A stretch of DNA of 64,000 nt from Magnolia sinica (Eukaryota; Streptophyta; Magnoliopsida; Magnoliales; Magnoliaceae): assembly GCF_029962835.1 (NCBI RefSeq), contig NC_080582.1, positions 18,484,032 through 18,548,031 on the forward strand. Reading direction: 5' to 3'. How positions within the stretch are numbered: the stretch's first letter is position 1; every line of letters starts with the position of its first letter. Positions 23,858 to 35,485 of the stretch are shown one piece after another. Below the pieces are notes generated by a model, which saw nothing but the letters and a program-made list of their open reading frames with translations, did no database searches and was not told where the DNA came from. The translations under genes and the position numbers were made by a program.

Positions 23858-24603
23858 AACAAAACTAATGAGCAATGATGTACAAATACATTTATGAAGA
23901 ATGTTTCTTGTTGCTTGCTTTCTGCAACCCCATCATGTTGGACTAGCAAGGTTATAAGCCATCTATTAATGGGTTACAGTCCTTGATGGGAAACCATAGA
24001 TGATACGTTCAAATATTTGCTAATAGTCTTCCTTTATCACATCCAAGCTTTTCCTCATATTTATTATTATTTTTAATCTTCTATTGAATTAGTTGCAAAA
24101 TCAAAGTGTACCTCAAGGCTTGGGAGTCTTCTTCTTCTTTTAAATAATAATAATAATAAAAAATAATAATAAATAAATAAATAAAACAAACAATTTCATT
24201 CATGTATAAACTATACAAAACCTGGACAAATTCGGGCTTTCCCGGGCAAAACTACCCTGAGAAAACCTATCATAAAGCCTAAACTAACTCAGCCTATACA
24301 CGACTCAAGAAAAAATAAGCCTTCCTGACAACCCTGACAACGCCCAACCCCACTTCATCTAGGAAGATCAAACCCCTGATCGAAGTCGGGAGGTCCGCTT
24401 GGGAGTCTGAATTTCAACTTCCAGTCTCAAATGTCGGACATCTCGGACACTTGAGACTTCAGGTTTTGACCATTTCAATACAATTCTAGGTGTAACTTGC
24501 AAGCATTTCATAGCTTTAAACAAACCATTTTAATAGTCTCTTGGATATTGAGACTTCAGGTTTTGTGTTCAATCATCATCTTACTTGCACATCAATGGAC
24601 TAG
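20916..24603. other. Non-coding stretch with GA microsatellites and weak exon-like pieces
   Basis: Two long (GA)n arrays lie at 21626-21697 and 21813-21851, and an (AT)n run near 23830-23858. Short plus-strand exon-like pieces occur at about 21961-22010 (contains IIIDMKGPKV), 23225-23277 (contains EEVNRRVGTLWDPSHVL) and 23455-23514 (contains ELVIIGGPPGPTKEF). I could not assign any of them safely. Confidence 0.3.
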
Positions 24604-25319
24604 GTGCTTTTTGAGAAAGCAAAGCTTACAATTGAGAGGGGAGAAAATTGCCATCACTGGTCCAGATGGATGTGAGAAGAGAGTACTTTGCTTAAATTGA
24701 TTATGGGTCTTGAGAAACCAAGAGGAGGTGAAATTTTGATTAGGTAGCACAATGTCCTGCCAAAATATTTTGAGCAAAACTATGTATGGTAATGTCTGCA
24801 AGAGTGCACTTCTTTTGTTGATATGGTGAATAGTTGGATGCTTCTGTGTCATGCTTTACATGTCTGAATTTTTCTTGTGACTTCAAAAGTTTTCATTCTT
24901 TCATTGAAGTAGCACATCATACATGTATAGTTTAGAAGGGATATATGCATCTATCTAGCAACCAAAAGGCACATGCCTAATATCAATTGTCTTGCCTTCC
25001 AAACAAATAAACACCATGCATTCAAATTTAGCAACAGATGTTCTTGCTACAAAGGCCATTCGAAAACAATAATCCATGGTTGAATATTTGTTACGTAGCT
25101 CCCATTTGTTATTACTTGAGAGGTCATATGCAATTCATGAAGATTATTCTACTCTTCTATCAGGCAGAAGCTCTTGATTTGGAGAAAATTGTGCTTCAAA
25201 TAGTAGTAGAAGTTGTAGAGGATTGGAGAATAGATGAAATAAGCGGGCTCTTGGGTCGTTGTAATTTTAAAGCCAACATGTTTGACAGAAAAGTTGCACT
25301 TTTGAGTGGTGATGAGAAG
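24604..25319 (+). pseudogene. ABCF-type (GCN/ABCF5-like) ATPase gene fragment, disrupted
   Basis: ABCF proteins are soluble twin-cassette ATPases linked to translation. Exon-like part one (24604-24780) reads VLFEKAKLTIERGEKIAITG followed by a Walker A region GPDGCEK where the family has GPNGCGKST. An extra two bases right after that Lys codon shift the frame. Beyond the shift the frame reads LLKLIMGLEKPRGGEILI, then a stop, then HNVLPKYFEQN. Part two (25164-25319, 52 codons) reads AEALDLEKIVLQIVVEVVED, then ISGLLGRCNFKANMFDRKVA and LLSGDEK before a 'gtatgt' donor. The ABC signature LSGGE has become LSGDE. Walker B and the second cassette are missing. The loss of Walker A, the frame shift and the stop make it non-functional. 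It ends about 75 bp before the right inverted repeat of the CACTA-type block. Confidence 0.75.
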
Positions 25320-25392
25320 GTATGTGAAATATCTTCTACCATGCTATTTTTGGTTTTGCCTGTTTGGCTATATCAGGCTATGTGGCTGCATG

Positions 25393-26038
25393 GAAAGTTG
25401 TATTGCTATAAACATTTGTAGCATGGAAAATGGACATTCGTGTGCATTTGTAGTCTAAAAACATTAAATAGACCGTTAAGTGTTTTATTGGTATTGTGCT
25501 GATTATTGTCTTGATGAATGTTAAATGGGTGAAACATGCACGCACATGTTTAATCATTGATTGATTATGATATTATTAAACAATCATGTGAATTATTTTT
25601 TGAATGACTATCAGGTGTAAGATTTAAAAAAAAAATACAAACAAATTTGACGAGTTTTTTTTATTCGCAGCTATTTTAGCGACAGACCAAATCCGTTGCT
25701 AATTTCTGAACAAGTTGACAATGGATGACTGATTTGAGGTCCGTTGCTCTCCTCATACCAGTGACGGACCTTATCCGTCACCAATATTTTAAATGTTGAA
25801 TAATTCGGGTGGTTTTTTCTGAATTTCAGCGACAGATTTTTTTATTTTTTGCAATGGATCTTATCTGTCAATAATCTACAATGGACCTTATCCATCGCAG
25901 ATTAAACAAGGATTTTTTTCCGTCAGAGAAAAAACCGACCCAATAAATAGCAACGGACCAAGCAACGGACGAAATCAATCAATTATTTGGTTTTACAATG
26001 GATTCGGTCCGTCGCAAATCCACAATTTTGACTTAGTG
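25393..26038 (-). repeat. CACTA-type right terminal/subterminal inverted repeat
   Basis: This is the reverse complement of 371-962 over its full length with small gaps, rich in ACGGA/TCCGT motifs and ending 'acttagtg'. It is the best-matched partner of the left end. Confidence 0.7.
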
Positions 26039-26475
26039 TATATGACCTGTAGGTACTTATAGCACCAGGTGATGTAGGGAACCATCCATGGATGCTCACA
26101 ATATGTGGAAGCATACTAAGATGGTAGAAGCCTACTCCAAAATGGGAGAGGTGAGGGTTGATGTAATTCAATTCAAGCAAGTGGGCTAATCAACCCACTT
26201 CATGATGCATTTACGCATTCATGCATCTCATGAAATCATGCATTCCTATTATAATTATGATGTGTATGAACCATGATGGGTTCACTCACTGGGCCTAACC
26301 AGCTAACATTATATTGATGGAAAACCGTACAAATTTAGTGGATGATGTAACAACTACTCAAGTTTCAGGATAAAAAGATAAACCAGTAGATAATCCACAA
26401 AGGTAGTGGCCTTATCTCGAGGAAGATGAACTCAATATGTTAAATTAGTAGCTTATTCGAATGTCGCCAATATTG
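26039..26475. other. Unassigned spacer
   Basis: I see no gene or repeat structure between the CACTA-type terminus and the 21-bp minisatellite. Confidence 0.4.
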
Positions 26476-27133
26476 GGTTAAATTGACATAGAATTTGATG
26501 AAATGGATTGAGAACTCGCTGAAATTGATCGAGAACTTGTTGAAAATTGACTTAGAACTCGTTGAAATTGACTAAGAACTCACTGAAATTGATCGAGAAC
26601 TCAGTGAATTTGACCTAGAAATCAATGAAAATTAACCAAGAACTAGGTGAAATTGACCAAGAACTCGATGAAATGGATCAAGAACTAGCAGTAGTTGACC
26701 TAGAACTCGTTGAAAATTAACTAAGAACTTGGGCAAATTGACCGAGAACTTGCTGAAATTAATCGGGAACTCGATGAAAATTGACCAACACCTCTCTAAA
26801 ATTAACCAAAAACTTATTGAAATTGACTGAGAACCCACTAATATTAACTGAGAACTTGTTAAAATTGACTGAGAACTCATTGAAATTGACCAAGAACTGG
26901 ATGAAATTGACCAATAACTTGCTGAAAATTGACCAAGAACACGATGAAAGTTATTGAGAACTTGTTGAAATTGACCGTGAAGTCGCTGAAATTGACCGAG
27001 AACTCGGCGAAATTGACTGAAAATTTGTTGGAATTGACCGAGAACACACTGAAATTGACTAAGAACTCAATAAAATTAACCAAGAACTCGCTGAAATTGA
27101 TCAAAAACTCGTTGAAAATTGACTGAGAACTCG
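26476..27133 (+). repeat. 21-bp minisatellite, about 31 copies
   Basis: The unit is approximately 'gaactcgctgaaattgaccga', with some 22-bp copies through an extra A. Copies differ at several positions each, so the array is old. Because 21 is a multiple of three, long stretches stay open on both strands: a heptad KLTENSL pattern on plus and FLVNFSE-like repeats on minus. There is no start context, domain or gene around it, and I treat the open frames as by-products. Confidence 0.85.
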
Positions 27134-27939
27134 CCGGATTAAGACAGTGGGCGGCGGTGACATTGTCGGATCGACGGTGCCACCACCGGAAATTGGCAAA
27201 TAGTATCAGTGACATCATCAAATCAGCGGCGCCACCACCGACAGCTGAAATTTCTCCCCTTCACACATGTGTGAGGGATTTAACTCCCTCATAACCCTAT
27301 TCTTTCCCCATTTCTCCTCCCATTTAGAAGCACCAAAAAAACTCCAATTCTAAAAACCCATCTTCCATCTTCTAAATCCTCCATTCCCTTATAAACTTTC
27401 AAGTATATCAATGTAACCTGTTTGAAGCAATAAATAGAATCTTGAGAAAGATTGTTGAAGTAAAATGATAATAACTGGAGATTCAACTAAAGATTTTCAG
27501 GAAGGAAAACGAAGAAAAGAAGATGGGTTTTTAGGTATAAATGAATGAAAAGAATATACTCCAAAAAATCAAGGGTATTTTCGTTTAAAAATAGTTAATT
27601 TGTACAACACTAGTTTAGAATTGGAAAGTAAAGTTTTGGGCATTTAAAAATGCTAGTTGTTAAAAGTGAATTTTATGATGGAAATTTTCTCTATATGTTT
27701 TGCCTTTATTAGTTGACCATTAATTCATTAAAGCCCCAAATGAGTAGACTGTAGTACAATTGAATGTTACAAACATGTGGACTAAATGTTTATTTATGTG
27801 AATAATGGATGGTATGGAAACCTAGAATACAGAAAATTATTGGCCTTTAGTCAGATGAAGTGACTCATTGCTTTAAGTACACTCAATGTATGAGTTATGG
27901 ACCGTAACTCAAGTCTGAGGGTGCACACTTTGTATCCGA
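27134..27939. other. Unassigned spacer after the minisatellite
   Basis: A GC-richer segment (27140-27245) contains an imperfect ~60-bp duplication around 'ggtgccaccaccgg' and 'ggcgccaccaccga'. The rest is AT-rich, and no gene was recognised. Confidence 0.4.
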
Positions 27940-28530
27940 TTTATGGGGTGTGACACAAGATCCAGCGATGAGGATGTCAGTGGCGTATGTCATTACCTGA
28001 TGACCAGTCTATGGAGACGATCGACTAGATATCATATTGAAAGAGACTGTCAAGGTAAGGTCAAACTTTTTAATTTTAATGGCTTATTTTGTATAGAAGA
28101 CTTCCACGATTGGTTAGCCGAAGTAGAGCGGTATTTTTATTACTCAGACACATTGGAACATAAGAAAGTAAAGTTGGTTGCATTCAAATTGAAATATGGC
28201 ATTTCTGCATGGTGGGAGCAATTACGACTCTCACATGCCCAACATAATAAGGTGCCCATCTGATCATGACCATGAATGAGAAACCTTCTTCGATCACGAT
28301 TCCTCCCCAGTGATTACGAGTAGGTGTTGTTTCACCAATACTAAAATTGTCAGCAGGGGAATCAAACCATCACAGATTACACTGAAGAATTTTAATGACT
28401 AGCAAAGCAGAATAATTTGTCAAAGATTGAATCACAGAAGGTAACATAGTTCATATGGCATTTATGACCAACAATTTAGGATCGACTCTAGATGCACTCA
28501 GTCGGGATTGTGGATGAAATGATTTAGTTG
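27940..28530 (+). mobile_element. Ty3/gypsy gag fossil fragment
   Basis: The stretch carries the retrotransposon gag family signature, with words such as DWLAEVERYF and SAWWEQL in the usual order. It is a broken remnant. No LTRs, reverse transcriptase or integrase of this element were found next to it. Confidence 0.75.
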
Positions 28531-28734
28531 GCAGGTAGGGCGGAAACACTGTTTACAAGAGTCCCTACTCAGCCCTATCATTCAGCTTGCCCCCCGTATT
28601 ATTTTGGCCACTCTTTGTGGGTGCTTCTTGGGTTAGTATCTGTTAGAGTTCGTAGTTTTCGAAGGATGAAGGAATTGTTGTTAGCAAGCAGGTCGGTAAG
28701 TGGGGATTATTATTTGCAGCACTTGTTTAGCTAA

Positions 28735-28905
28735 GGGTGTACTCTAAAATGTTATGGCAAAATAGATAGATGGTGTGGATGAAACCCATACTTCATGGTG
28801 GGCCTCTCAAAGGCTTGCTGGTTCCGATCTCCAAGCAAGTGGAGATAGTATCCAATTGGCATCGTCCACGCCATCCCTGATTTGAGTTTATTATATTTTG
28901 GGGGG
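28735..28905 (+). repeat. Partial copy of the 1.23-kb array unit
   Basis: It matches the internal block of the array units from 'actctaaaatgttatggc' to 'cctgatttgagttt', then passes into G and GA runs (about 28901-28945) instead of the rest of the unit. Confidence 0.8.
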
Positions 28906-28907
28906 GG

Positions 28908-28941
<34 letters not shown>

Positions 28942-28948
<7 letters not shown>

Positions 28949-29407
28949 ACTATGTTTTTCTCCAACCATTTGTCACGCGCTTTTTACTTCTTTTATAGTT
29001 TGTTAATGGTGTGCAAGGTTTTATATAGTCAGATTTTGTACCACCTATCCAAAATTGTACCTTCTTTTATATTAGATTAACAAAGTCATAGGTAGTGTGC
29101 TCTCATCTTTCCAAAAAAGGAAAAAAGAAAAGAAAAGAAAAGAAAAAAAAAAGGTGGGTGTTCAATGCCTCCTATGTGGTACACATGAGCCTTAGATCTG
29201 CCTCATTTTTGGGCTTACAGTCTAAACTGCTATGGAAAAATACATAGACGGCAAGGATGAAACCCATACTTCATGGTGGGTCTCTCAAAGGCCTGCTTGT
29301 TCCGGGCTCCAGGCAAGGGGAGATAGTGTCCAATTGGCATCGTCCATCCCATCCTTGATTTGACTTTTTTTATTATTATTATTTAGAGCCTATGTTTCCT
29401 TCTCTCT

Positions 29408-29438
<31 letters not shown>

Positions 29439-32400
29439 TATAAGAATTCAGGTGGGCTCCACGGAAAAAATCAGGCCTCACATGTCGTAGAGAATAAACC
29501 AAACAAACCCATACAAGACTGGCAAGAATAATACAAAATCACATAAAAAAGGGAGCTAATCCCAAATTAGATCCATAGCTTTCAATAACAGCAGGAACAA
29601 CACCTCAACATGAGCCCTTATCTCCATGCCCTCTGAGGATCCCATCCAGCCCCACCACCAGCACTTGATTGGAGTTGGCTGAGGCATGTTTTGTGTGGTT
29701 GAGCCCATATGGTAGGGTACATATATTGCTTTTTTGTTTGGCTCCCACATAAGTCTGTAAGGCTAGATTTTATTATTTTTCTAAGTTTTTAATGCTATAT
29801 TTTACTATTTTTCTAAAGTAACAAAATTAAAGGTGGTGTAATCCCAATTAAAGAAAATACCAAAATAAAAATCAATCGGCATCGAATTACCTCATCACCC
29901 TCGTGATCATGGTCCCACAGAGAAAAGATCCAACAGATAAATCAAAGGTGACCTCTTTGGTCAAAAGCGCGTAGGTGACTGAAGATTCAAAAAGGAGGAG
30001 ATATGAGAACCATAATGGCCCGCCGTTACTCGACACGAAGAAAATAAAAAGTCATCAACGACTCATATTTGGTGAAGAAAGGTTCATTCTACAGGCCACG
30101 CCATCGATTGGTCATTAAACAAGATTAGTATTGGCTGAACAACCCTAACCATTTAATAAATGAAGGGGTGGGAGACCTAGTATGTTTTTCCCCAACCATT
30201 TGTCATGCGCTTTTTATTTCTTTTATAGTTTGTTAATGGTGTGCAAGGTTTTATATAGTCTGATTTTGTACTGCCTATCCAAAATTGTACCTTCTTTTAT
30301 ATTAGATTAACAAAGTCATAGGTAGTGTGCTCTCATCGTTCCAAAAAAAAGAAAAAAGAAAAGAAAAGAAAAGAAAGAAAAAAAAAAGTGGGTTTTCAAT
30401 GCCTCCTATGTGGTACACTTGAGCCTTAGATCTGCCTCATTTTTTGGCATACAGTCTAAAATCTCATGGCAAAATAGACAGATGGCAAGGACGAAACCCA
30501 TACTTTATGGTGGGTCTCTCAAAGGCTTGCTTGTTCCGGGCTCCAGGCAAGTGGAGATAGTGTCCAATTGGCATCGTCCATCCCATCCTTGATTTGAGTT
30601 TTTTTTTATTATTATTATTTAGAGCCTATGTTTCTTTCTCTCTCTCTCTTTTTTTTTTTCTTTCTTTCTTTTTTTTTTTTATTATTTTTTTATTTTTTAA
30701 ATACAGTTTTTATAAGAATTCAGAAGGGCTCCACGGAAAAAAATTAGGCCTCACATGTCGTAGAGAATAAACCAAACAAACTTATACAAGATTGGCAAGA
30801 ATAATACAAAATCACATAAAAAAGGGAGCGAATCCCAAATTAGATCCATAGCTTTCAATAACAGTGGGAACAACACCTCAACATGAGCCCTTATCTCCAT
30901 GCCCATCGAGGATCCCATCCAGCCCCGCCACCAGCACTTGACTGGAGTTGGCTAAAGCATGTTTTGTCTGGCTGAGCCCATATGGTAGGGTACATTGCTT
31001 TTTTGTTTGGCTCCCACATAAGTCTGTAAGGCTAGATTTTATTTTTTTCTAAGTTTTTAATGCTATATTTTACTATTTTTCTAAAGTAACAAAATTAAAG
31101 GTGGTGTAATCCCAATTAAAGAAAATACAAAAATAAAAATCGATCGGCATCGAATTACCTCATCACCCTCGTGATCATGGTCCCATAGAGAAAAGATCCA
31201 ACAGATAAATCACAGGTGACCTCTTTGGTCAAAAGCGCGTAGGTGACTGAAGATTCAAAAAGGAGGAACTATGAGAACCATAATGGCCCGCCGTTACTCG
31301 ACACGAAGAAAATAAAAAGTCATCAACGACTCATATTTGGTGAAGAAAGGTTCATTCTACAGGCCACGCCATCAATTGGTCATTAAACGAGATTAGTATT
31401 GGCTGAACAACCCTAACCATTTAATAAATGAAGGGGTGGGAGACCTAGTATGTTTTTCTCCAACCATTTGTCATGCACGTTTTACTTCTTTTATAGTTTG
31501 TTAATGGTGTGCAAGGTTTTATATAATCTGATTTTGTACGGCCTATCCAAAATTGTACCTTCTTTTATATTAGATTAACAAAGTCATAGGTAGTGTGCTC
31601 TCATCTTTCCAAAAAACGAAAAAAGAAAAGAAAAGAAAAGAAAGAAAAAAGGTGGGTGTTCAATCCCTCCTATGTGGTACACTTGAGCCTTAGATCTGCC
31701 TCATTTTTGGACTTACACTCTAAAATGTTATGGCAAAATAGATAGACGGCGTGGATGAAACCCATACTTCATGGTGGGTCTCTTAAAGGCTTGCCTGTTC
31801 CGGGCTCCAGGCAAGTGGAGATAGTGTCCACTTGGCATCGTCCATCCCATCCTTGATTTGAGTTTTTTATTATAATTATTTAGAGCCTATGTTTCTTTCT
31901 CTTTTTTTTTTTCTTTTTTCTTTTTTTTTTTTTATAGTTTTTATAAGATTTCAGGTGGGCTCCACAGAAAAAATCAGGCCTCACATGTCGTAGAGAATAA
32001 GCCAAAAAAACCTATACAAGATTGGCAAGAATAATACAAAATCACATAAAAAAAGGGAGCTAATCCCAAATTAGATCCATAGCTTTCAATAACAGCAGGA
32101 ACAACACCTCAACATAAGCCCTTTATCTCCATGCCCACCGAGGATCCCATCTAGCCCCACCACTAGCACTTGATTGGAGTTGGCTGAAGCATGTTTTGTC
32201 TGGCTGAGCCCATATGGTATGGTACATTTCTTTTTTGTTTGGCTCCCACATAAGTTTGTAAGACTAGATTTTATTATTTTTCTAAGTTTTTAATGCTATA
32301 TTTTACTATTTTTCTAAAGTAACAAAAATAAAGGTGGTGTAATCCCAATTAAAGAAAATACCAAAATATAAATCAATCGGCATCGAATTACCTCATCACT

Positions 32401-35129
32401 CTCATGATCATGGTCCCACAGAGAAAAGATCCAACGGATAAATCAAAGGTGATCTCTTTGGTCAAAAGCGCGTAGGTGACTGAAGATTCAAAAAGGATGA
32501 AATTTGAGAACCATAATGGCCCGCCATTACTCGACACGAAGAAAATAATAAGTCATCAACGACTCATATTTGGTGAAGAAAGGTTCATTCTACAGGCCAC
32601 GCCATCAATTGATCATTAAACGAGATAAGTATTGACTGAACAACCCTAACCATTTAATAAATGAAAGGGTGGGAGACCTTGTATGTTTTTCTCCAACCAT
32701 TTGTCACGCGCTTTTTACTTCTTTTATAGTTTGTTAATGGTGTGCAAGGTTTCATATAGTCTGATTTTGTACAGCATATCCAAAATTGTACCTTCTTTTA
32801 TATTAGATTAACAAAGTCATAGGTAGTGTGCTCTCATCTTTCCAAAAAAAGAAAAAAGACAAGAAAAGAAAAGAAAGAAAAAAAGGTGGGTGTTCAATCC
32901 CTCCTATGTGGTACACTTGAGCCTTACATCTGCCTCATTTTTGGGCTTACACTCTAAAATGTTATGGCAAAAATAGATAGATGGCGTGGATGAAACCCAT
33001 ACTTAATGGTGGGTCTCTCAAAGGCTTGCCTCTTCCGGGCTCCAGGCAAGTGGAGATAGTGTCCAATTGGCATCGTCCATCCCATCCTTGATTTGAGTTT
33101 TTTTATTATTATTATTTAGAGCCTATGTTTCATTTTTTTTCTTTTTTTTTTTAAAGAGTTTTTATAAGAATTCAGGTGGGCTCCACGGAAAAAATCAGGC
33201 CTCACATGTCGTAGAGAATAAACCAAACAAACCCATACAAGACTGGCAAGAATAATACAAAATCACATAAAAAAGGGAGCTAATCCCAAATTAGATCCAT
33301 AGCTTTCAATAACAGCAGGAACAACACCTCAACATGAGCCCTTATCTCCATGCCCTCTGAGGATCCCATCCAGCCCCACCACCAGCACTTGATTGGAGTT
33401 GGCTGAGGCATGTTTTGTGTGGCTGAGCCCATATGGTAGGGTACATATATTGCTCTTTTGTTTGGCTCCCACATAAGTCTGTAAGGCTAGATTTTATTAT
33501 TTTTCTAAGTTTTTAATGCTATATTTTACTAGTTTTCTAAAGTAACAAAATTAAAGGTGGTGTAATCCCAATTAAAGAAAATACAAAAATAAAAATCAAT
33601 CGCCATTGAATTACCTCATTACCCTCGTGATCATGGTCCCACAGAGAAAAGATCCAATAGATAAATCAAAGGTGACCTCTTTGGTCAAAATCGCATAGGT
33701 GATTGAAGATTCAAAAAGGAGGAAATATGAGAACCATAATGGCCCGCCGTTACTTGACACGAAGAAAATAATAAGTCATCAATGACTCATATTTGGTGAA
33801 GGTAGGTTCATTCTACAGGCCATGCCATCGATTGGTCATTAAATGAGATTACTATTGGCTGAACAACACTAACCATTTAATAAATGAAGGGGTTGGAGAC
33901 CTAGTATGATTTTCTCCAACCATTTGTCACGCGCTTTTTACTTCTTTTATAGTTTGTTAATGGTGTGCAAGGTTTTATATAGTCTGATTTTGCACTGCCT
34001 ATCCAAAACTGTACCTTCTTTTATATTAGATTAACAAAGTCATAGGTAGTGTGCTCTCATCTTTCCCAAAAAAGAAAAAAGACAAGAAAAGAAGAGAAAG
34101 AAAAAAAAAAGTGGGTGTTCAATCCATCCTATGTGGTACACTTGAGCCTTAGATCTGCCTCATTTTTGGGCTTACACTCTAAAATGTTATGACAAAATAG
34201 ATAGACAACGCGGATGAAACCCATACTTCATGGTGGGTCCCTCAAAGGCTTGCCTGTTCCGGGCTCCAGGCAAGTGGAGATAGGGTCCAATTGGCATCGT
34301 CCATCCCATCCTTGATTTGAGTTTTTTTATTATTATTATTTAGAGCCTATCTTTCTTTCTTCTATTTTTTTTTTTCTTTTTTTGAAAAAGGTTTTTATAA
34401 GAATTCAGGTGGGCTCCACGGAAAAAATCTGCAGGCCTCACATGTCGTGGAGAATAAACCAAACAAACCTATACAAGATTGGCAAGAATAATACAAAATC
34501 ACATAAAAAAGGGACCTAATCCCCAATTAGATCCATAGCTTTCAATAACAGCAGGAACAACCCCTCAACATGAGCCCTTATCTCCATGCCCTCCGAGTAT
34601 CCCATCCAGCCCCACCACCAGCACTTGATCGGAGTTGGCTGAAGCATGTTTTGTGTGGCTGAGCCCATATGGTAAGGTACATATATTGCTTTTTTGTTTG
34701 GCTCCCACATAAGTCTGTGAGGCTAGATTTTATTATTTTTCCAAGTTTTTAATGCTATATTTTACTATTTTTCTAAAGTAGCAAAATTAAAGGTGGTATA
34801 ATCCCAATTAAAGAAAATACAAAAAAAAAATAAAAATCAATCGGCATCAAGTTACCTCATCACCCTCGTGATCATGGTCCAACAGAGAAAAGATCCAACA
34901 GATAAATCAAAGGTGACCTCTTTGGTCAAAAGCGTGTAGGTGACTGAAGTTTCAAAAAGGAGGAAATATGAGAACCATAATGGCCCGCCGTTACTTGACA
35001 TGAAGAAAATAATAAGTCATCAACGACTCATATTTGGTGAAGAAAGGTTCATTTATTAAATGGTTAGGGTTGTTCAGCCAATACTAATCTCGTTTAATGA
35101 CCAATCGATGGCGTGGCCTGTAGAATGAA
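28942..35129 (+). repeat. Tandem array of five ~1.23-kb units
   Basis: Units begin at a 'gagacct' landmark at 28942, 30172, 31440, 32673 and 33896 (lengths about 1230, 1268, 1233, 1223 and 1150+). They share the same order: 'tttgttaatggtgtgcaagg', an A/G-rich tract, half of the common MITE core ('cttcatggtgggtctctc'), a T-rich tract, 'ggcctcacatgtcgtagag', 'gatcatggtccca' and 'catatttggtgaag'. Most differences are scattered substitutions and variable homopolymer length. A 64-codon minus-strand frame (starting MWEPNKKAIYVPYHMG) survives in units 1, 4 and 5 only. It has no known domain, so I do not call it a gene. The array is probably the product of unequal exchange. A diverged single copy surrounds the copia element at 44600-50720. 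Confidence 0.9.
35048..35129 (-). repeat. 82-bp inverted segment ending the last array unit
   Basis: In units 1 to 4 this segment runs 'ttcattctacaggccacg' to 'taataaatgaa'. In unit 5 the whole segment is reverse-complemented (ttcatttattaaatgg to gcctgtagaatgaa), with TTCATT/AATGAA at its edges. The homologous copy around the copia insertion has the unit-5 orientation. Confidence 0.85.
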
Positions 35130-35485
35130 TGGTTTAGATCAACAAAAGAATGTACCACATGTTTGGTTAAGAAACGGTGGCACAACGGTTGAAAACAAAA
35201 ATATAAGTAGTTCAATACTTGCATTTACTCATCATTTGCACCTGCAGAGTAATTACCTGTTTTGGACGAGTGCGGATCCTCTGTTTCCAAGCGCGAATAC
35301 GGACCCTCTGTTTGCGTCCAGCAGAAAAAATTGTGGTTGTTTCAGTCTTATTGGACCGCGTAATTGTGACATCAACACCGCACTTAAATAAAATAAAAAC
35401 AGTTTACAAATACCGCCCGTTAGGAAGAGAGGTTACGATTTCCAGCAGCTGATTCAAGGGGACGCGGATTAGATACAGACGGCTT

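Larger units (their letters stand above)
371..26038. mobile_element. Very large CACTA-type (En/Spm-like) element or composite carrying host gene fragments
   Basis: The left end (371-962) and the right end (25393-26038) are inverted copies of one another over about 600 bp. The match runs from the termini, through blocks dense in ACGGA/TCCGT motifs, to the shared inner edge 'gctacaaatgtttatagc'. The right terminus reads TTAGTG. The left reads CGCTATGCC at 371 (expected CACTATGCC), and an exact CACTA lies 9 bp further out at 362. CACTA elements normally make a 3-bp target duplication. The flanks are tgt or gat on the left and tat on the right, so this is not decisive. I found no convincing TNP1/TNP2 transposase reading frame. 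The interior holds non-coding DNA, MITEs and pieces of several host genes, as in Pack-type CACTA elements. Two more right ends (13074 and 20915) mean nesting or two neighbouring relatives is equally possible. Confidence 0.55.

Noticed and set aside
24120-24420. Possible LINE or retro-tail around the (TAA)n run
   Set aside because: The A-rich tract is on the wrong side for either orientation of the neighbouring sequence, and no flanking duplication was seen.
29556-34710. 64-codon minus-strand frame conserved in three array units (MWEPNKKAIYVPYHMG start)
   Set aside because: It is open in only three of five units, the conservation equals that of the whole unit, and there is no recognisable domain or promoter.
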